Part shown: piece by piece, positions 19,900 to 32,734 of the stretch | Position numbering within the stretch: the first letter of the stretch is position 1 | Layout: every line of letters starts with the position of its first letter | Assembly (NCBI GenBank): GCA_030411725.1 | Contig: MU839837.1 | Coordinates: forward strand, 1,364,001 to 1,428,000 | Length of the DNA: 64,000 nucleotides | From: Echria macrotheca | Taxonomy: Eukaryota; Ascomycota; Sordariomycetes; Sordariales; Schizotheciaceae | Reading direction: 5' to 3' | Program-made: the position numbers and the translations under genes | The notes under the pieces: generated by a model | Databases searched by the model: none | What the model saw: the letters and a program-made list of their open reading frames with translations, nothing else | What the model was told of the DNA's origin: nothing

Positions 19900-20625
19900 T
19901 CAAAAAACCTCTCCCCCATCCAAACCCGTCTCCTTCCTCTTCGTCTTCCTAGCCAAAACCCACAAAAACTCCACCCCGAAATCCGGATCCCCCTCCTCCA
20001 ACACCTGCCCCTCCTGCGTTCCATCCCCCTCAGCCGCACCAAGCACCTCGCTCTGCACCACCTCAAACCCCACCTCCCTCAGCATATCCAAACTCTTCTG
20101 CGTCTCAAAACTACTCCAAAACATGCCATACCCCAAAAACTCGCCATAAATCTCATCCTCGTCCACAGTAGCCAGATTACACGCCAACACCCCGGCCTCC
20201 CTCAACCACCCATAAATCCTCCGAAACATAGCCGGCTGCTCATCCCTCGGCAGATGGAAAATGGTATAAAAACTGACGACCCCGTCGAAGCTTGCAGCCG
20301 GCAAATCGAGGGAAGCCATGTCCCCCTCGACGAATTTTGCGGAGGGACAGTGTCGCCGCGCGAGGGCCAGCTGGCGCGGCGAGATGTCGTTCGCTGTGAC
20401 GTGGGCGCCGCGGTCGAGGAGGAGGCGGGTTATGGGGACGCCGGGGCCGCAGCCTAGGTCTAGGATTTGAGGCGGGGAATGGGAGGAGGGGGGTGGGGGG
20501 AGATGGGCGAGGAGGGAGGCGGCGTAGCGCTCGCGCGGGGTGTGTTGGGATTGGACCCAGGTTAGGTACCAGTCTGCTATTTGGTCGTAGGCTTCTGTTA
20601 CGATTTCTTTTGGGGGTGGGTCCAT
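19900..20625 (-). CDS. Class I SAM-dependent methyltransferase
   Basis: Intronless, 241 aa from ATG 20625. Motif I is ILDLGCGPG (about residues 53-61), the acidic motif II is in VTANDIS, motif III follows in FVEGDMASLDLP, and FDGVVSFYTIFHL matches the post-II motif of the Methyltransf_11/25 group. The C-terminal third (GYGMFWSSFETQKSLDML then VGFEVV) resembles ubiE-like small-molecule methyltransferases. No signal peptide; presumably cytosolic. The convergent GMC neighbour may be coincidental. Substrate unknown. Confidence 0.85.
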   Translation of the reverse strand: MDPPPKEIVTEAYDQIADWYLTWVQSQHTPRERYAASLLAHLPPPPSSHSPPQILDLGCGPGVPITRLLLDRGAHVTANDISPRQLALARRHCPSAKFVEGDMASLDLPAASFDGVVSFYTIFHLPRDEQPAMFRRIYGWLREAGVLACNLATVDEDEIYGEFLGYGMFWSSFETQKSLDMLREVGFEVVQSEVLGAAEGDGTQEGQVLEEGDPDFGVEFLWVLARKTKRKETGLDGGEVF

Positions 20626-21270
20626 TTTTTCGGTTTTGGTGAGGGGCGGTTTTGTGGTGGTGTGTTGGCGATGACGTGGGAGGGAGGTTGTTGGGTGGGT
20701 TTGGTTTGGGTTTGGTTTGGTTTTGGGTTCCGGTCCGGGCGGAGAAGTCAGAGATGCCGGTTCCGGGGCGGAAAATGCCGTGTCCGTAGGATGAGAAAAT
20801 GATGCAATGCAGGAGCTCGGTTGATTGGTTCAGTTCTGCAGCGGGATTAGACGCGGCTCTTAGGGGCTCTAGTGGTCGGGTTCGGGACCATAAGGTAGCT
20901 TATTGATTGGTCTTAATGGTGCCACTAAATACCGTCTGGCTGTAAGAAACGGATCTAGGCACATGCGATCACCATTTTCAGGTCTTGGTGACAGCAGCTA
21001 TCAGATTGCGGTTCCCAATGTCTTGCGTGTATACTTTTCCATGTCTGCAGTCTGTCTCCCGTCGTCTGGTATCCCTGACTGGGGTGTAAAGTCATCTCGA
21101 TGTCAAGAAAAAGACGAGTGACATGGTTTCAGTCTGGGACGAAACGACATAGAGATCTCGCTTCGGGTCGCCTAAAAGGAGAGGAGAAATTGGAAGTGTT
21201 ATGATATTTGGTGGTACAGCTGCACATTCCATCGCGCCTAGACATGATGATCAGCAAGCCGTCTTGCAGC
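20626..21270. other. Intergenic, no gene seen
   Basis: G/T-rich promoter-like DNA (GGTTTGG repeats near 20695-20725) upstream of the methyltransferase, then plain sequence up to the 3' end of the GH51 gene. Confidence 0.55.
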
Positions 21271-22972
21271 TCAGCTGGCAGGCCATCTCAACAACGTGAA
21301 AGTATGCTTGGGAAACACATAACATCCCTGCCCATCCCAGTTGCTCTCCTTGACCCCGACCTGTTGCGCCTCCTCTGTATTGACAGCATCCAGACGATCC
21401 CCAGTTACAGTAAACACCTCTACCGGCCCCTTCGCCCCCTGGACGTCCACCGCCAAGTCCTCGTCCGGATGCGTATTCACCACCGCCAACGCGACGATTC
21501 CGTCCTTCAGAGAAACACTCACATCCAGCCACGGTGTGGCCACCGTCCCACGAATCCATTCCGGCTTCGTCGGCCCCTCGTACTCAGCACAACGCAGATG
21601 AACTGCCAACGCATCGCCGCGCATATACCTGCTAAAGAGTAGCAGCGGCCACCACGTCGTCTGTTTAACAATCCCGCCCGGGTTCGTCATCAACGGCGAG
21701 ATGACATTCACCGACTGCGCAATGTTAGCCATCCCAATGTATCTCGCCTGCCTCACAAAGACATTCAACCACACCGCAACCGCCAGCGCATCTGAGAGCG
21801 TGTACCGCTCCTCAGCACCCTGTTCGCCCGGCGCGCGGAACATATCCCACACGTTCCACTCATCAAAACAAATCTTTTGCCGCGGCACCGACGGGGGAAC
21901 CTTATTCTCGATCCTGGCCAGGTCAATCAGCCCCGCGGCAATCTCAATCCCCCTCTCCGCGGCCAGCGGCGCCGTCACATTGCACAGATGGTCCGACGAC
22001 GCCGTGTACAGGTGGATGCTGTGCATGTCGATCAGCGAGTGGCACCCCTTTTCCGGGTTGACACCGTGCACATCGTGGCGGATGCACTCCTTGATGACGT
22101 GTGCGTCCCAGGACGAAAACCCGTCCTGGCCGCAGAGGATCAGGATGATGGACGGATCGAGGAGTTTGAGCGCTTTCGCCCACTGGTAGGCCTTTTTGGC
22201 GTAGTCTTCCTTGGTCATCTCGCCGACCTGCCAGGCGCCGTACATCTCGTTGCCGAGGGCCCAGTATTTGACGTTGTACGGCTTGTCGCGGCCGTTGCGG
22301 CGGCGGAGGTTGGCGTAGTCTGTGTCGGAGGTGGCGTTGCAGTATTCGACCCAGCCAAGTGCTTTATGTGTATATTCAGCAACTGTTCCTCTCCGGGGAG
22401 AGGGAAAGGGAGGCACCTTCGTCGAGTGTTCCCGTCCCAAAGTTGAGACAGATATACGGCTCCGTCCCGACCTCCTCACACCATTGCAGGAACTCGTCGG
22501 TTCCAAACTCGTTGGTCTCGACTCCGATCCAGGCGAGTTCCCGTCTACTACCATCAGCTTCCCGCGGTCCTATCACAGGAATCGGAAAGCCTACCTCCGC
22601 GGCCGTTGTTCCCTCGGCCCGATCCCGTCCACCCAGTGGTACGTCGCCACAAAGTTACCGCCGGGATAGCGGACAACAGGCACCCGCAGTTCCTTCATAG
22701 CCTCGATCACATCCCTCCGGAACCCGCGCTCATCGGAAAGTGGATTGCCGGGGTCGTAGATGCCCCCGTAGATGCATCGTCCCATGTGTCTGTGGGCAGG
22801 TCAGTTTTCCACCTTCGGAAAGGGGTCTGACAGTTTGAGAAAGGACAAAAAAGGGGAGGAAGTACTCGGTAAACCCGCCATATGTGTTGTCGTTGATGGG
22901 CGCGATGACGTGTGCGGGGTTGACCGAGATGGTCGGCCGCTCGCCGGCCGGGATCTTGGTGTAAGTCGTCAT
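21271..22972 (-). CDS. GH51 alpha-L-arabinofuranosidase, intracellular type
   Basis: Four exons on the minus strand: 22972-22866, 22789-22595, 22544-22417, 22361-21271; 506 aa. Introns of 76, 50 and 55 bases restore one continuous family alignment (GGFTE-HMGRCIYGG, RPRR-RELAWIG, TLDE-ALGWVEYCN). The last intron uses an uncommon AAAG acceptor. Retaining-glycosidase residues: acid/base Glu182 in WALGNE and nucleophile Glu311 in FDEWN. It has no signal peptide and the length of the short GH51 forms, so it should trim arabinose from imported arabino-oligosaccharides in the cytosol. A sugar transporter lies about 7 kb away. Confidence 0.9.
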
Positions 22973-23310
22973 GATGGACTGGTTGAAGCGGCTTCCACCG
23001 TCTCACAAGGCTTGCTTGGTAACTTGTGACGGAAGATGAGAAAGGCAAAAGTGAAGGAAGACGCGATGTTTTGATGAGGGGTAGAAAATCTTGACCCAAT
23101 CGCCCCTCCTTGATGAGTGCTTGGCAGTGGGGAGCGTGTCCGGAAATATTTCCGGATAGTCAGATGCTCTTTTCAGCTCGTTGTAGTTGGGCACTCATGA
23201 GAGGACATGTCCACAAATGCCAGACCGGCTCCTGCGGTCGTTCTAATTTTCCGTTTGTGAATTAAAATGTTATTGTTTTAAACATCTCTTATTCTGTGCT
23301 GGAGAGAAGT
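22973..23310. other. Spacer between two minus-strand genes
   Basis: Holds the GH51 promoter and the 3' end of the rhodopsin-like gene; no recognisable element. Confidence 0.5.
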
Positions 23311-24713
23311 TTACTTCCTAGCTTCCCCTGACTCGGCCAAAGTTTTGCTGCCCTCCGAAGTCTCCTCTCCATGAAGCGTCCCGGATCGGCTGAACATCCT
23401 GTGAGTAATGGTCTCGAGCGAGAAAAGTGAGGCATAATTCCGCGGGTTGAGAAAGGCGAACATGTCTGGAAAGTAGCGTTGGAAGAATGGTTTGAGACAC
23501 GGCAGACACGCGCAGATGATGCCGACGTACATCTCGACTAGGCTATTCTGCGGTTACTAGTGTCCCATAGAACAGACCGATGGTAGAACGGGGCCCGTTT
23601 GTGCACCGATGACACCGCAGACTTACCACCACACAAGATTCTTGACGTAGTGCCATGTGATATCGGGATCTCGAAGCCCTGAGACGATAGCTGCTAGCCG
23701 GACGATGCTGACAGCACACACACTGCCCCCTGTTAGGTCGCCAGCCATGTGTTTCATGAAACGAGCTACTCACAATCCTCCAGCCATCAAAATGCAAATC
23801 ACCCCAACCTTTTGTCGTGCGGGCAACCGAAGTGGAAAGGCAAGCCATATCGGCAGTAACAGAATGATGATGTCGGTGGCCACATTCAGGGCCGCGCTGG
23901 CGAGATAGTCTTCATCCCGTATGCATGTTCCGGGTATGGTGAAATCCCAGTACCGAACGATCGGCCGGCAATGATACAGCCAAGAAATAGACTGGGGGAT
24001 ACAATACCCCACGGCAACGAAAATGGTTGCATAAACGGCGAGCTGAAACGAGCGACTGGAAGGAAATCGTTGGTAGAACTGTAATATTGAAACCTTGATG
24101 AAGAGTGTCGAGAGGTTGTATGTGAGCGAGCCACCGATGCCCCCGAGCTGGATTATCCTGTGTTAGTCGGGAGTCCTCTGTACCACGGGAAAGGAAGCCG
24201 TAATCTACAGACCTTGACAAATCTGTTGAAGTCTGCTAGCGGTACGTCCCAAAGGTGTCGGCCCGCTCCGTTGCCCAGTTCTGACGGTGAAGTTAGCGTG
24301 CGGTCAAGACTTTCCAGACCGCTGGAGTGTTGCCACTTACGTATGAGGTTCACGATAGAAAATGCAAGAGCAAAGATCTTGTCGCCTTAGCACCTCGACT
24401 CTACCTTCGAACACGGTTCTCTTACAAGCGCAACGATTATCAACCCTGTAGGGAACCACGGAGGTTAGATACGAGGGCGTATGCAGTTATTTGGAAGCGG
24501 AACGCAAGTAAACTCACAGTCATCCAAGTGAAACCGCTTGAGGATATGGTGAGCAGTGTAAAGTCGCAAGGAGCAGATAGACGTAGCAAAAACGGGGCAG
24601 AGAACGGCCGCAAGGATGATCTGGTAGCCGATAGATTCCGGGTCGGTAAAACTTGGCGTGACTCCGGGCGGAGGGAGGCCGGCGGCGGGGACGGTGTCAC
24701 TCGCCGCTGCCAT
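23311..24713 (-). CDS. Fungal rhodopsin-like (PTH11-type) seven-TM membrane protein
   Basis: Seven exons: 24713-24518, 24445-24426, 24377-24341, 24280-24213, 24147-23774, 23722-23627, 23542-23311; 340 aa. Exon 2 is a 20-base micro-exon. ATG 24713 is the first in-frame ATG. Typical family elements appear in order: HLDDWLIIVAL (TM2 entry), FVK-LGGIGGSLTYNL, SILQFYQRF, the extracellular YCIPQS, CIRD, DIIILLLPIWL, CAVSIVRLAAI, ITWHYVKN, IICACLPCLKPFF, then a Ser/Glu-rich tail of about 60 residues. The last acceptor is chosen as AATAG because ACCGCAG would create a stop. Such proteins are proposed surface-sensing GPCR-like receptors; function here is inferred from the family. Confidence 0.82.
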
Positions 24714-25816
24714 GTTGATGAGAAAGATAGGTAACGATAGTCCTAGCACGCCGATAAAAAGTACACTAGGTACCTAACCACCAAAACCACATCGCCAAGA
24801 TCCACACCTAATTGTTGCAAAGACGTGAAGTGAACATGTGTCGGTTGGGGTCGCGTGCAGAAACAAGTTGACCACCAACCTGAATCTTTAAATCGCGGGG
24901 GGGGGGGCGGAAGATGACGGTCTCACGCTCAACGGCATTTCCCTTAGATCAGATCGTGACCGCCGGCGGCTTAGCCCGAAGGCCGGCATATCCCCTACTG
25001 ATGCAGGTGATGGCGCACCGGCTCCGATGTTCCGATGTCGCTTGGCGTTCTCGCTGGGACTAAAAGTGACGAAAGGGGTCCTCGTTCATTTCCACCGACC
25101 AGGCCCGGGCAAATCGTTCTGCCCCGACAGATTGGGTCGGCACTTGACGAGCGGGGAGGGCTCGGAGAGTTTTCAGCTGCTTATTTCCTTATGTTTGTTC
25201 CCTTGTGCGGGGAGTTTGTTGCCTGCCGGAGTTGACAAGACGGCAGTTGACATGTGGCGACCAGTCGACGCTCGAACATCGACACACATCGGCGTAGCTC
25301 AACGCCGAATACACCGAAAATGAGCAGGTAAAGAAGCAAAGTGATGGAGCGACAGAATCCAGGTACCTGGAAGACCTCGTTGTTCGCGTTTCAAGAAACC
25401 AAAGGAATCCCAACCTCAGTAAATTTGTCTTCGGGTGCATTTGTGCCTGAATGATTTTGGTCACCGAGACCGGTAACCCTGACGAATAGCGACTGCAGGC
25501 CAAAACGACGCATAGGGGCTGTGCCGTGGCCGTGGAGAGCTAAGAGCCAATGGTTTAGCACCAGTAGGCGCCGTGTCATAGCCCATAGCTGCCCAACGGA
25601 GACGGTGGTTTTCTCAAAGCTATATCATACCGTCCACCGGTCCCCATCCATCGCTTTTGGATGATTTTTTTAAAATAAGCATCAAGGCTTTACACCAAAC
25701 CGTTCGTTCGCAAAAATATTCATGCGTCGAGATAGCTGACATAGGAAGACCACCTACCTACCCGACTGGACCACCGGCTCGAACCTTCGCCCTGGTGAAG
25801 CCTCAAGTCTGCCAGG
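24714..25816. other. Divergent intergenic region, no gene seen
   Basis: 1.1 kb between the rhodopsin-like gene and the large zinc-finger gene. A TAGGTACCTA palindrome lies near 24767, a 10-G run at 24898-24907 and CCTACCTACC at about 25752. Frames are short and motif-free. Confidence 0.55.
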
Positions 25817-28800
25817 ATGGGGACAGGGGAAATGGAGGTTGAGTGGCCTGCCTCTGATTATCTCGAGCCTGAGGGCTCCTTCACCCTCCGCTTTGCTTGT
25901 CCTTTCGTAAAGCGCGACCCTGCCTTGCATGTGAAGCTAGGGTGTCATGGGCCAGGATGGACCAGTGTGCACCAAGTGAGGTGAGTCCATGAAACCCTCA
26001 CCATTGTATAAGGTCATGAGATGCTGAAAAACGTACCAGGATGCATATTTTCCGGCGACACTTGATGAGGCTCACCTGCAATCGTTGTTTTGAGTCATTT
26101 GCCAGCCCCCAAGATTTAATGAACCATCAGCGCAGCAACGTTCCTTGCGAAATGGACTACACCGGTCCGACAAATTTTATCAATAGTGAAGCAAAAGATT
26201 TGCTACGATCTCTTCCATTGTCGGGGGGATCACCAGTTGACAAATGGCAAGAGATGTACTCAATCATCTTCCCCGGCGAGGTGGTGCCAACGCCTTGTAC
26301 GTGCCATTTTTGGACATCTAACGCTTGTCTCCAGAACACATTCCCTAACCAGAATTGATCATGATTAGTCTACGATGATGGTTCTATGCCCGTGCAACAA
26401 TCTTTCAAACCGCACTCAGGACCCCAAAAGCCCACCCAACAGGCTCAGGGTTTAGGATTTGTATCCTTGGACACCGAGTTCGTCACAAACACTCAGAAAA
26501 TGCAACCAGAGACGGAGAATAGCATGACGACCGACGATCCGCTCTCACCCGGTGGTCCGTTTTTTGACTTCAGATTATATTATAGCGGCAACCCTCGGGA
26601 TGATGATCTAGACTCCTGGACCTCATCAATCCAGGTGTCTGCCTCCTGGCTCGATGATGACAACCCCGGCTATTCGACCGACGAAAAGGGCCTAGGCCTT
26701 GTCGACGATGATGCACCTCTCAGCCAGCATGCAAAACTCAATCCGGGAAGCTATCCGGGATACTCCGTCCTTCGATGGCCTGACTCACGACAAGACCACG
26801 CCCATGCAAACGATGATTCAGGTTACGGCTCACTGGCAGCCAAATCAGTGGCCTTAGGTAGTCTAGATACCGTCCAAGAGCCGGAGGAAGCTGCTGTCGA
26901 GACTATGCTCCCCTCCGCGGACGAGGACAACCGCACTTTGTTCTCTGGGGCTACCAGTCTTCTCCAGAACGCCGATGTCGACAAGTACATCTTGGCTTTC
27001 GCAAACGAGCTTGCCAGTTGGATTCCGCCTGAGTTTGTCACCAGTAACCCCGTCGAAGTTGAACAGGACCTCGACTCCTTGCTCAAAGCTTTCGCAATCA
27101 GACTTGGCTATGAGAGTCGGGGCCACCTTGAAAGGCAGTTGATGTATCTCGTCTACAGGTTCAGGAGGTTGGTATCCCCCACGTGCATAAATTGGGTCTG
27201 GTTGTCCAGGTAGTCTGTGTCTGAAAGACTAATCGCCGTGGCAGTGAGATTATCAAGTGCCTGAATAGCAAAGTCCTTAGCCAGATCCAAGGCATTTCCG
27301 ACCTCGAATCCGATGCAGGCTCGTGTGAAAGCCGCCAACCATTCGACCCGAATCCAGGCATGGGGCTTCAGGAAAAAATGAATTTGATGTGGCACAGGGA
27401 GTCGAACACAATTGATCTCGATGACAGCGGCAGTGATCAGGAAGTGGATCCGAATGGTCTCGACTTCCTAGGCGGGCTAAATGACGACGATTCCGATTTC
27501 GACGACTTTGAGATCCCCGAAGCAGCCAAATACCGGGAGGTCCTTACCGAGGCCACGGCCTACCAATGGCTCCGGTCGACCTTGAAAGCGACAAGCCTGC
27601 TGCAAGTCCCCGACGCGCACGGAGAGTTCGATTACCGTCGAACAATCAGAGAGCCGATCATTCAAGCTGCCGGTGGTGCAGGTGGTGGTCCTCGTAAACT
27701 CAGCCGAAAGCAGATCCAGGAGCTGCACATGCATATCACTGTCGACTGGGATCCACGTTCCTTTTCCCAGGAACAACAATACGAATTTCCGCTCAGCCGC
27801 GTATTGGCCCAATCCATCACGCTTACCGGGTGCGGAAACAACTTGCAAGCCGCGACGTGCGAAGAATACCTCCAGCAAACGTGGCCGGAGACAGGAAGGC
27901 CCCTGCTCGCCCTCCTCCAGAAGTGCGCAGATAATGGCTCAAACCCCTGTGACGGTAAATATCTTCTTTGAACTCTGTTCCTTCATATGCCTTGATGAAC
28001 TTGCTAATGCCATTTACAGTTGCACTCCAGGACAAAACGTGGCTCAAGGCTTGCTTTACCAATGGCAAGCTAGCCATCGACGTCGTTGGAAATGCCTTCT
28101 CGGTGGCTGAGATTGCTGAGCAGGTTGCATGGATGAGTGCTGCCCTTCGCTCCTCCCCCGACGATAAGGCGGCTGCCTACTGCACTGCGCATCTTGCCGA
28201 GCTTCACGTCACCAACAGTCCAACCATGGCCCACCACGGTAGCGTGGCAGTTTACACTGGGTTCTGTACTATTGAGTTCAAGATGGAACTACTACAGGAT
28301 GCAGACCTCGCCGTATCGGGGAGGTGCTGGCGTGGCATATTTGGGAATCCGGTCATCGTTCGAGGCTACCCAATCCTGAGCCGAGCGGAAGCTGACACAG
28401 GACTCGAAATTCCCCTGGATATGGTTGCTGGGCTGACGAAATGCCAGCGGATTGTCAATTTTGCTGGGACCACGTATCTCAAAGGGTTTGCAGCAATGCT
28501 GGCAGCAGTGCAAGTGGTTGGCAATACTGTCCTCTGGCATCTCTGCTACAACCCTGATGGCGCCTACATCTCTTATGAAGATGATCGCATCCAAAGGCCC
28601 GACAATCCTCACACTCTCTTCCTAGGGGAGATGAAGAGTAGCCGCCACATTGTGGGCTGGACAAATAGCGTCAAGAATGCCGTCGGCGCCCCCGACGCAA
28701 ACTACAACATCGAATGGACGGGGCTTCCGAGCCCTAGCTCGACACACGTTCTCGAGAAGGTCAGCCTTTCGGGATCCCCCCCTTTCATCACCCCAGGGGT

Positions 28801-30523
28801 TAGTTTTGTCATCGGCGTCAAGGACAAGCCGCTCCACCTTGGCTTCGGCAGCGATGGGGACTACATGGGGAACCTGATCACCATTGGGAAACGCTATTTC
28901 GTGCTGTACGACGCCGAGGAGAGACGGGCGTGGCTAATCGACGGAGTCAGCGCCGTTTTACATCTTCTACGCGCATATCTTCAGTTTTACAAGGAAGACG
29001 ACCGCGTGGGCGAGTACTTCGTATTCGACAGCCAAAACATAGAAGAAGCCCGCTCCGACAGAGCCTACACCGGGGCCAAAGCTGCTTACGATGTCCTTAC
29101 CAACCCCAAGAACCAGAACCTTCCGCTTTACAGAAAGCAGTCGGTCGTTTCGGAAGAGAGGATAGCCAAATCTGTGGAAAAGCTTGAGGTTGAAGACACC
29201 GCCACCATCCGGACGACGGCCTCTCATTTTACTCTGGGAGAACGGGTTGAACAAATATGCCACGTGCTGTTGCAATCAACCGCGTACTACGACGACTTGA
29301 ACTCGAAGTCTGGCTACGGGTGGCGCTTCAGGTCTTCGCCAAAACATCAGATTGAGGGATTTGAGTAGGTTGATTTCCCCCCTCTGCCCCAAGTTATAAC
29401 TACAGCACATGCACTAATCACCCCGGGGTCATATAGATTCATGGACATCGCCACCAGAAACGACTCCCTTGGGCCGAAGGTGGCCACAGTTCAGGCCATG
29501 AGTGTCGGCTGGGTGCACCTCGTACGGTCTTTGCGTGCCGTACCTCTGTTCGGCGTCGGCTTTGGAGAACTATTTCAACCTATCGCAAGACAGGGCTCAC
29601 CGCATGGCTGTTGTCGGGCAACCGCCTCCGTGCCTATCGGGAAGGACTTCCTAGCTGTCTATGGTGCTGACCTAGAAGATATGCTCAGGACTGGCGGCTC
29701 TCGGCGCAGAAACCCCTGGCGGCTCGCGGGAAATGTCCACTGGCACTCTCCCGACGGCATAGGATTTGAGAAGTGCAGATGCCATGCTTTCGATGAGCAT
29801 CAGGCAGATCAGCCTACAACACCACTCCCTCAGCCCGCAGAACCACTCTCTCAACAAACGGACGAAGCGGTTATCGAGACCGACCTCACGCAGCCCAAAC
29901 CCCGGAAAAGAAAAGGACTAAAGGGTCTCCTATCCATGTTCGGCCAGGACAGCAAAAGAGCCGATTCCGACCACCGCTCGAGCGAGAACAGCCCAGCGCA
30001 CGTCGCACAGGTCTTGATCCCAGCTACATTTCCCCAGCTATACGGCCGAGGCCTGCGGAGTCCGCCGAAGATTGTGTCCACCGGCGCCGTCATCTTCGGT
30101 CACTGTTGGAAATTTCCGTTGCGGTGGAGTCTCACCGGCGACGCGCCGCCGACCGAGGGGGGTCCAGACGCAGAGCCGGACGATGTGGCCACTTTACTGT
30201 CGGACAGCGGCCTCGGAACAAGCACAGGCGGAGAGGAGGCTAGCTCGTTGGATGCCAATAGTCAGTCGCCCGCGACGGCAACACCGGCGACGGAAACACC
30301 GGTGACGACACCGCCGTCATCTTGTGAGCATCTGTCCAGACAGAGAAGGAGTCGGGAACCAGATTCGGTTGATGTGTCATCGACTGCCCGAAGCGGGCTG
30401 TCTTCCTGGGGGCCTGGCGCGAGCAAGCAAGCTGGGAAACGGGCAAGGGAACACGACGGCGACGATGACCAGTATGGTTTCGGGTTGGCAAGGAAGATCA
30501 AACGGTTGAGAGGTGGTAACTGA
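25817..30523 (+). CDS. Large (1453-aa) fungal orphan with N-terminal zinc-finger-like motifs
   Basis: Six exons: 25817-25980, 26040-26296, 26369-27167, 27245-27954, 28020-29364, 29437-30523. All junctions keep frame and use GT-AG with CTAAY-type branch sites; the exon 3 donor (GTTGGT) is the weakest. Residues 25-90 carry the fungal pattern FACPFVKRDP...GCHGPGW...VHQVR-H, then CNRCFESF...LMNHQ...CE, followed by KWQEMYSIIFP. A disordered acidic middle leads to a conserved region (about 640-1090) with NGKLAIDVVGNAFSV, HHGSVAVYTGFCT, GLEIPLDM, LKGF and WHLCYN, which I know only as a recurrent uncharacterised fungal family. The C-terminus is disordered with a basic, NLS-like end (RKIKRLRGG). Nuclear role is inference. 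Confidence 0.78.
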
Positions 30524-31273
30524 GATAGCATGTAAAAGAAAGATAGCACAGGCGGACTCTCGCCTTTTCTTATGTTTAACTTCCATGATCTTTAACTGCG
30601 AAGCACAGCGTTCAGATACGTGTAAATCGACCGCCAACGTGGGTGTAAACGACGGCTGAGGGTTAGATATCCCATATTCAACCCTACCCCCTAACCCTTG
30701 AAAAGGAAACGCGATAAAGGATCTTCAGAAGGAAGACCTACGGATGGCGTACGGATACAACCGTCCAAAGAGTGGATGGCTGTATGTCTGTCGAGCCACT
30801 CAACTCTCTCAACAACCAAGGGTTTCCAACGAACAACTTCTGGTCGACGATAAATGCCGCCAAACCATGACCTGCAGGAGGGTCTTCCGCGAGATTCAGT
30901 CCCAAGAAGCTATCGACAATAGGTAGGTACGTGACGTTACAACCACTCGGAGAAACCGTGGATCGCGGTCGCTTCCGTGCCTGTGTCCAAACCATCAACT
31001 TATCTTGGCACAAATCCGTAAAAGTTCATCTCATACAGACGCGTGAGGCATTTCCTGGAGCTGAGCAATGCCAAGAACCAAGATACGCAGCAAGCGGGTG
31101 GATGACGCAGGTACCAAAACAGAAACCGACGTCATCGAGTTACCGCCCCGGCACCGGCGAATCACGATGCCGGAAAGTAAACATCCAAAACCCAACCCGG
31201 CGTTTCCAGTTCCCCCCAACTTCCCGTGCTTCCGTTACACCCTCAATAGCGAGAAAACAGAAGCATCGAAATT
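30524..31273. other. Intergenic, no gene seen
   Basis: Promoter-side region of the transporter; a long plus-strand frame here overlaps the transporter's first exon in another phase and is rejected. TAGGTAGGTAC occurs at about 30920. Confidence 0.55.
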
Positions 31274-32734
31274 ATGGCGACAGAAGACATGGTGGTGGCG
31301 TTTGTCGCCGCGCTCCAGGCATCGGGCTCGGTCCTGCTCACCATCTGGTACGGCCTCGTCGCGGGACAGATCGGCTTTCTCGACAACCACACCGCCAAGA
31401 AAATGTCCAAAATGGGCGTCGACATGCTCCTGCCCGCTCTTCTCATTACAAACCTCGGGTCCCAGCTGCATCTCGACACAGCGTCGAGATACATCCCAAT
31501 TCTGAGTATGTCCCCCACCCAACCCCCACTTCACGAGAACGAACAAAGACCATCCGCTGATGAAGTGCATCCATCACCAGTCTGGTCCCTAATTTACAAC
31601 TTCGCCTCCATCGCCATCGGCCTCGTCGCGACCCGCCTCTTCAATCTCCCGAAATGGGTCACGCCCGCCCTAGCCTTCAACAACACCACCTCCCTGCCCC
31701 TCCTGCTCGTGCAGTCCCTCAGCTCGACCGGCGCGCTCTCCCAGATCCTCCAATCGCCCGACGACACGACCTCCGAAGCCCTCGACCGCGCGCGCTCATA
31801 CCTGCTCGTCTCGTCGATAGTCGGGAACAGTCTCACCTTCGGACTAGGCGGAGAACTGCTTGGCGCACACGACGAAGACGCGCGCGACGAGCTCGAGAAA
31901 TCACTCCGGCAGGGGTCGGGGGAGACATCCGAGACCGAAGAGGGTAACAACAACAACAACAATGACGAAGAAGAGGAGGCAGATGAAGAGACTTCGCTCC
32001 TCCCCCGGCCCATCGTCGCCTACCGGTCCCGCGTTTCCCGGTCCGCGTACACCGCAGCGTCGAATCTCTGGGACAAAACACCCCACGCCCTCCAGACATT
32101 CACAGCACACGTGGTCCGCTTCATCAGCCCGCCCATTTTTGGTGCCGCGATCGGCATGGCTCTCGGTCTCGCGCCGCCCCTGCACAGGCTCTTCTTCAAC
32201 GATCCCACGGACGGCGGATACTTCAAGGCCTGGCTGACCAGCAGCGTCAAGAACCTCGGCGAGCTGTTCGTGGCGCTGCAGGTCATCGTGGTCGGCGCCA
32301 AGCTGGCGCACGGGTTGCGACGGATGCGACGCGGCGAGCAGGCCGGGCGGCTGCCCGGTGTGGCGGTGACGTTTGTCTTGTTTGTGCGGTTTGTGATGTG
32401 GCCTGTGTAAGTGACAATCACCCGAAGTTTCCCGGCTAAGAGGCAGGGGGAATGTGCTAATAATCGTGGATTTGCCAACAGTATCAGTATTTTGGCCATC
32501 ACCTACATCGCCAGGAACGGAACGCTCGGCGATGATCCGGTCCTCTGGTTCACCATGATGCTCATGCCGACGGGTCCGCCGGCCATGAAGCTGACAGCGC
32601 TGGCTGAGGCGACGCATGCCGACGACGAGGAGAAGATGGCCATCACCAAGTTTTTGTCCATCTCGTATGCGCTGTCGCCTGTGATTACCCCGACCATCAT
32701 GATGGGATTGAAGGCATGCAAGGTGTGGATATAG
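31274..32734 (+). CDS. Auxin efflux carrier (AEC) family membrane transporter
   Basis: Exons 31274-31505, 31581-32406, 32482-32734; 436 aa. Introns: GTATGT...ACCAG and GTAAGT...ACAG. Two hydrophobic halves of about five helices each flank a hydrophilic loop (residues about 185-260) with an Asn run and an acidic run. Family-type stretches are LLPALLITNLGS in TM2, TPALAFNNTTSLPLLL (the Asn-rich TM4 crossover), and NGTLGDDPVLWFTMMLMPTGPPAMKL near the end. Fungal members sit in ER or plasma membrane and may export weak organic acids or metabolites; substrate unknown. It is head-to-head with nothing and tail-to-tail with the P450. Confidence 0.87.

Noticed and set aside
13995..24713. Secondary-metabolite cluster spanning transporter, oxidoreductase, methyltransferase and receptor
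   Set aside because: No backbone synthase or regulator is present, and the GH51 gene points to ordinary carbohydrate metabolism; adjacency alone is not enough.
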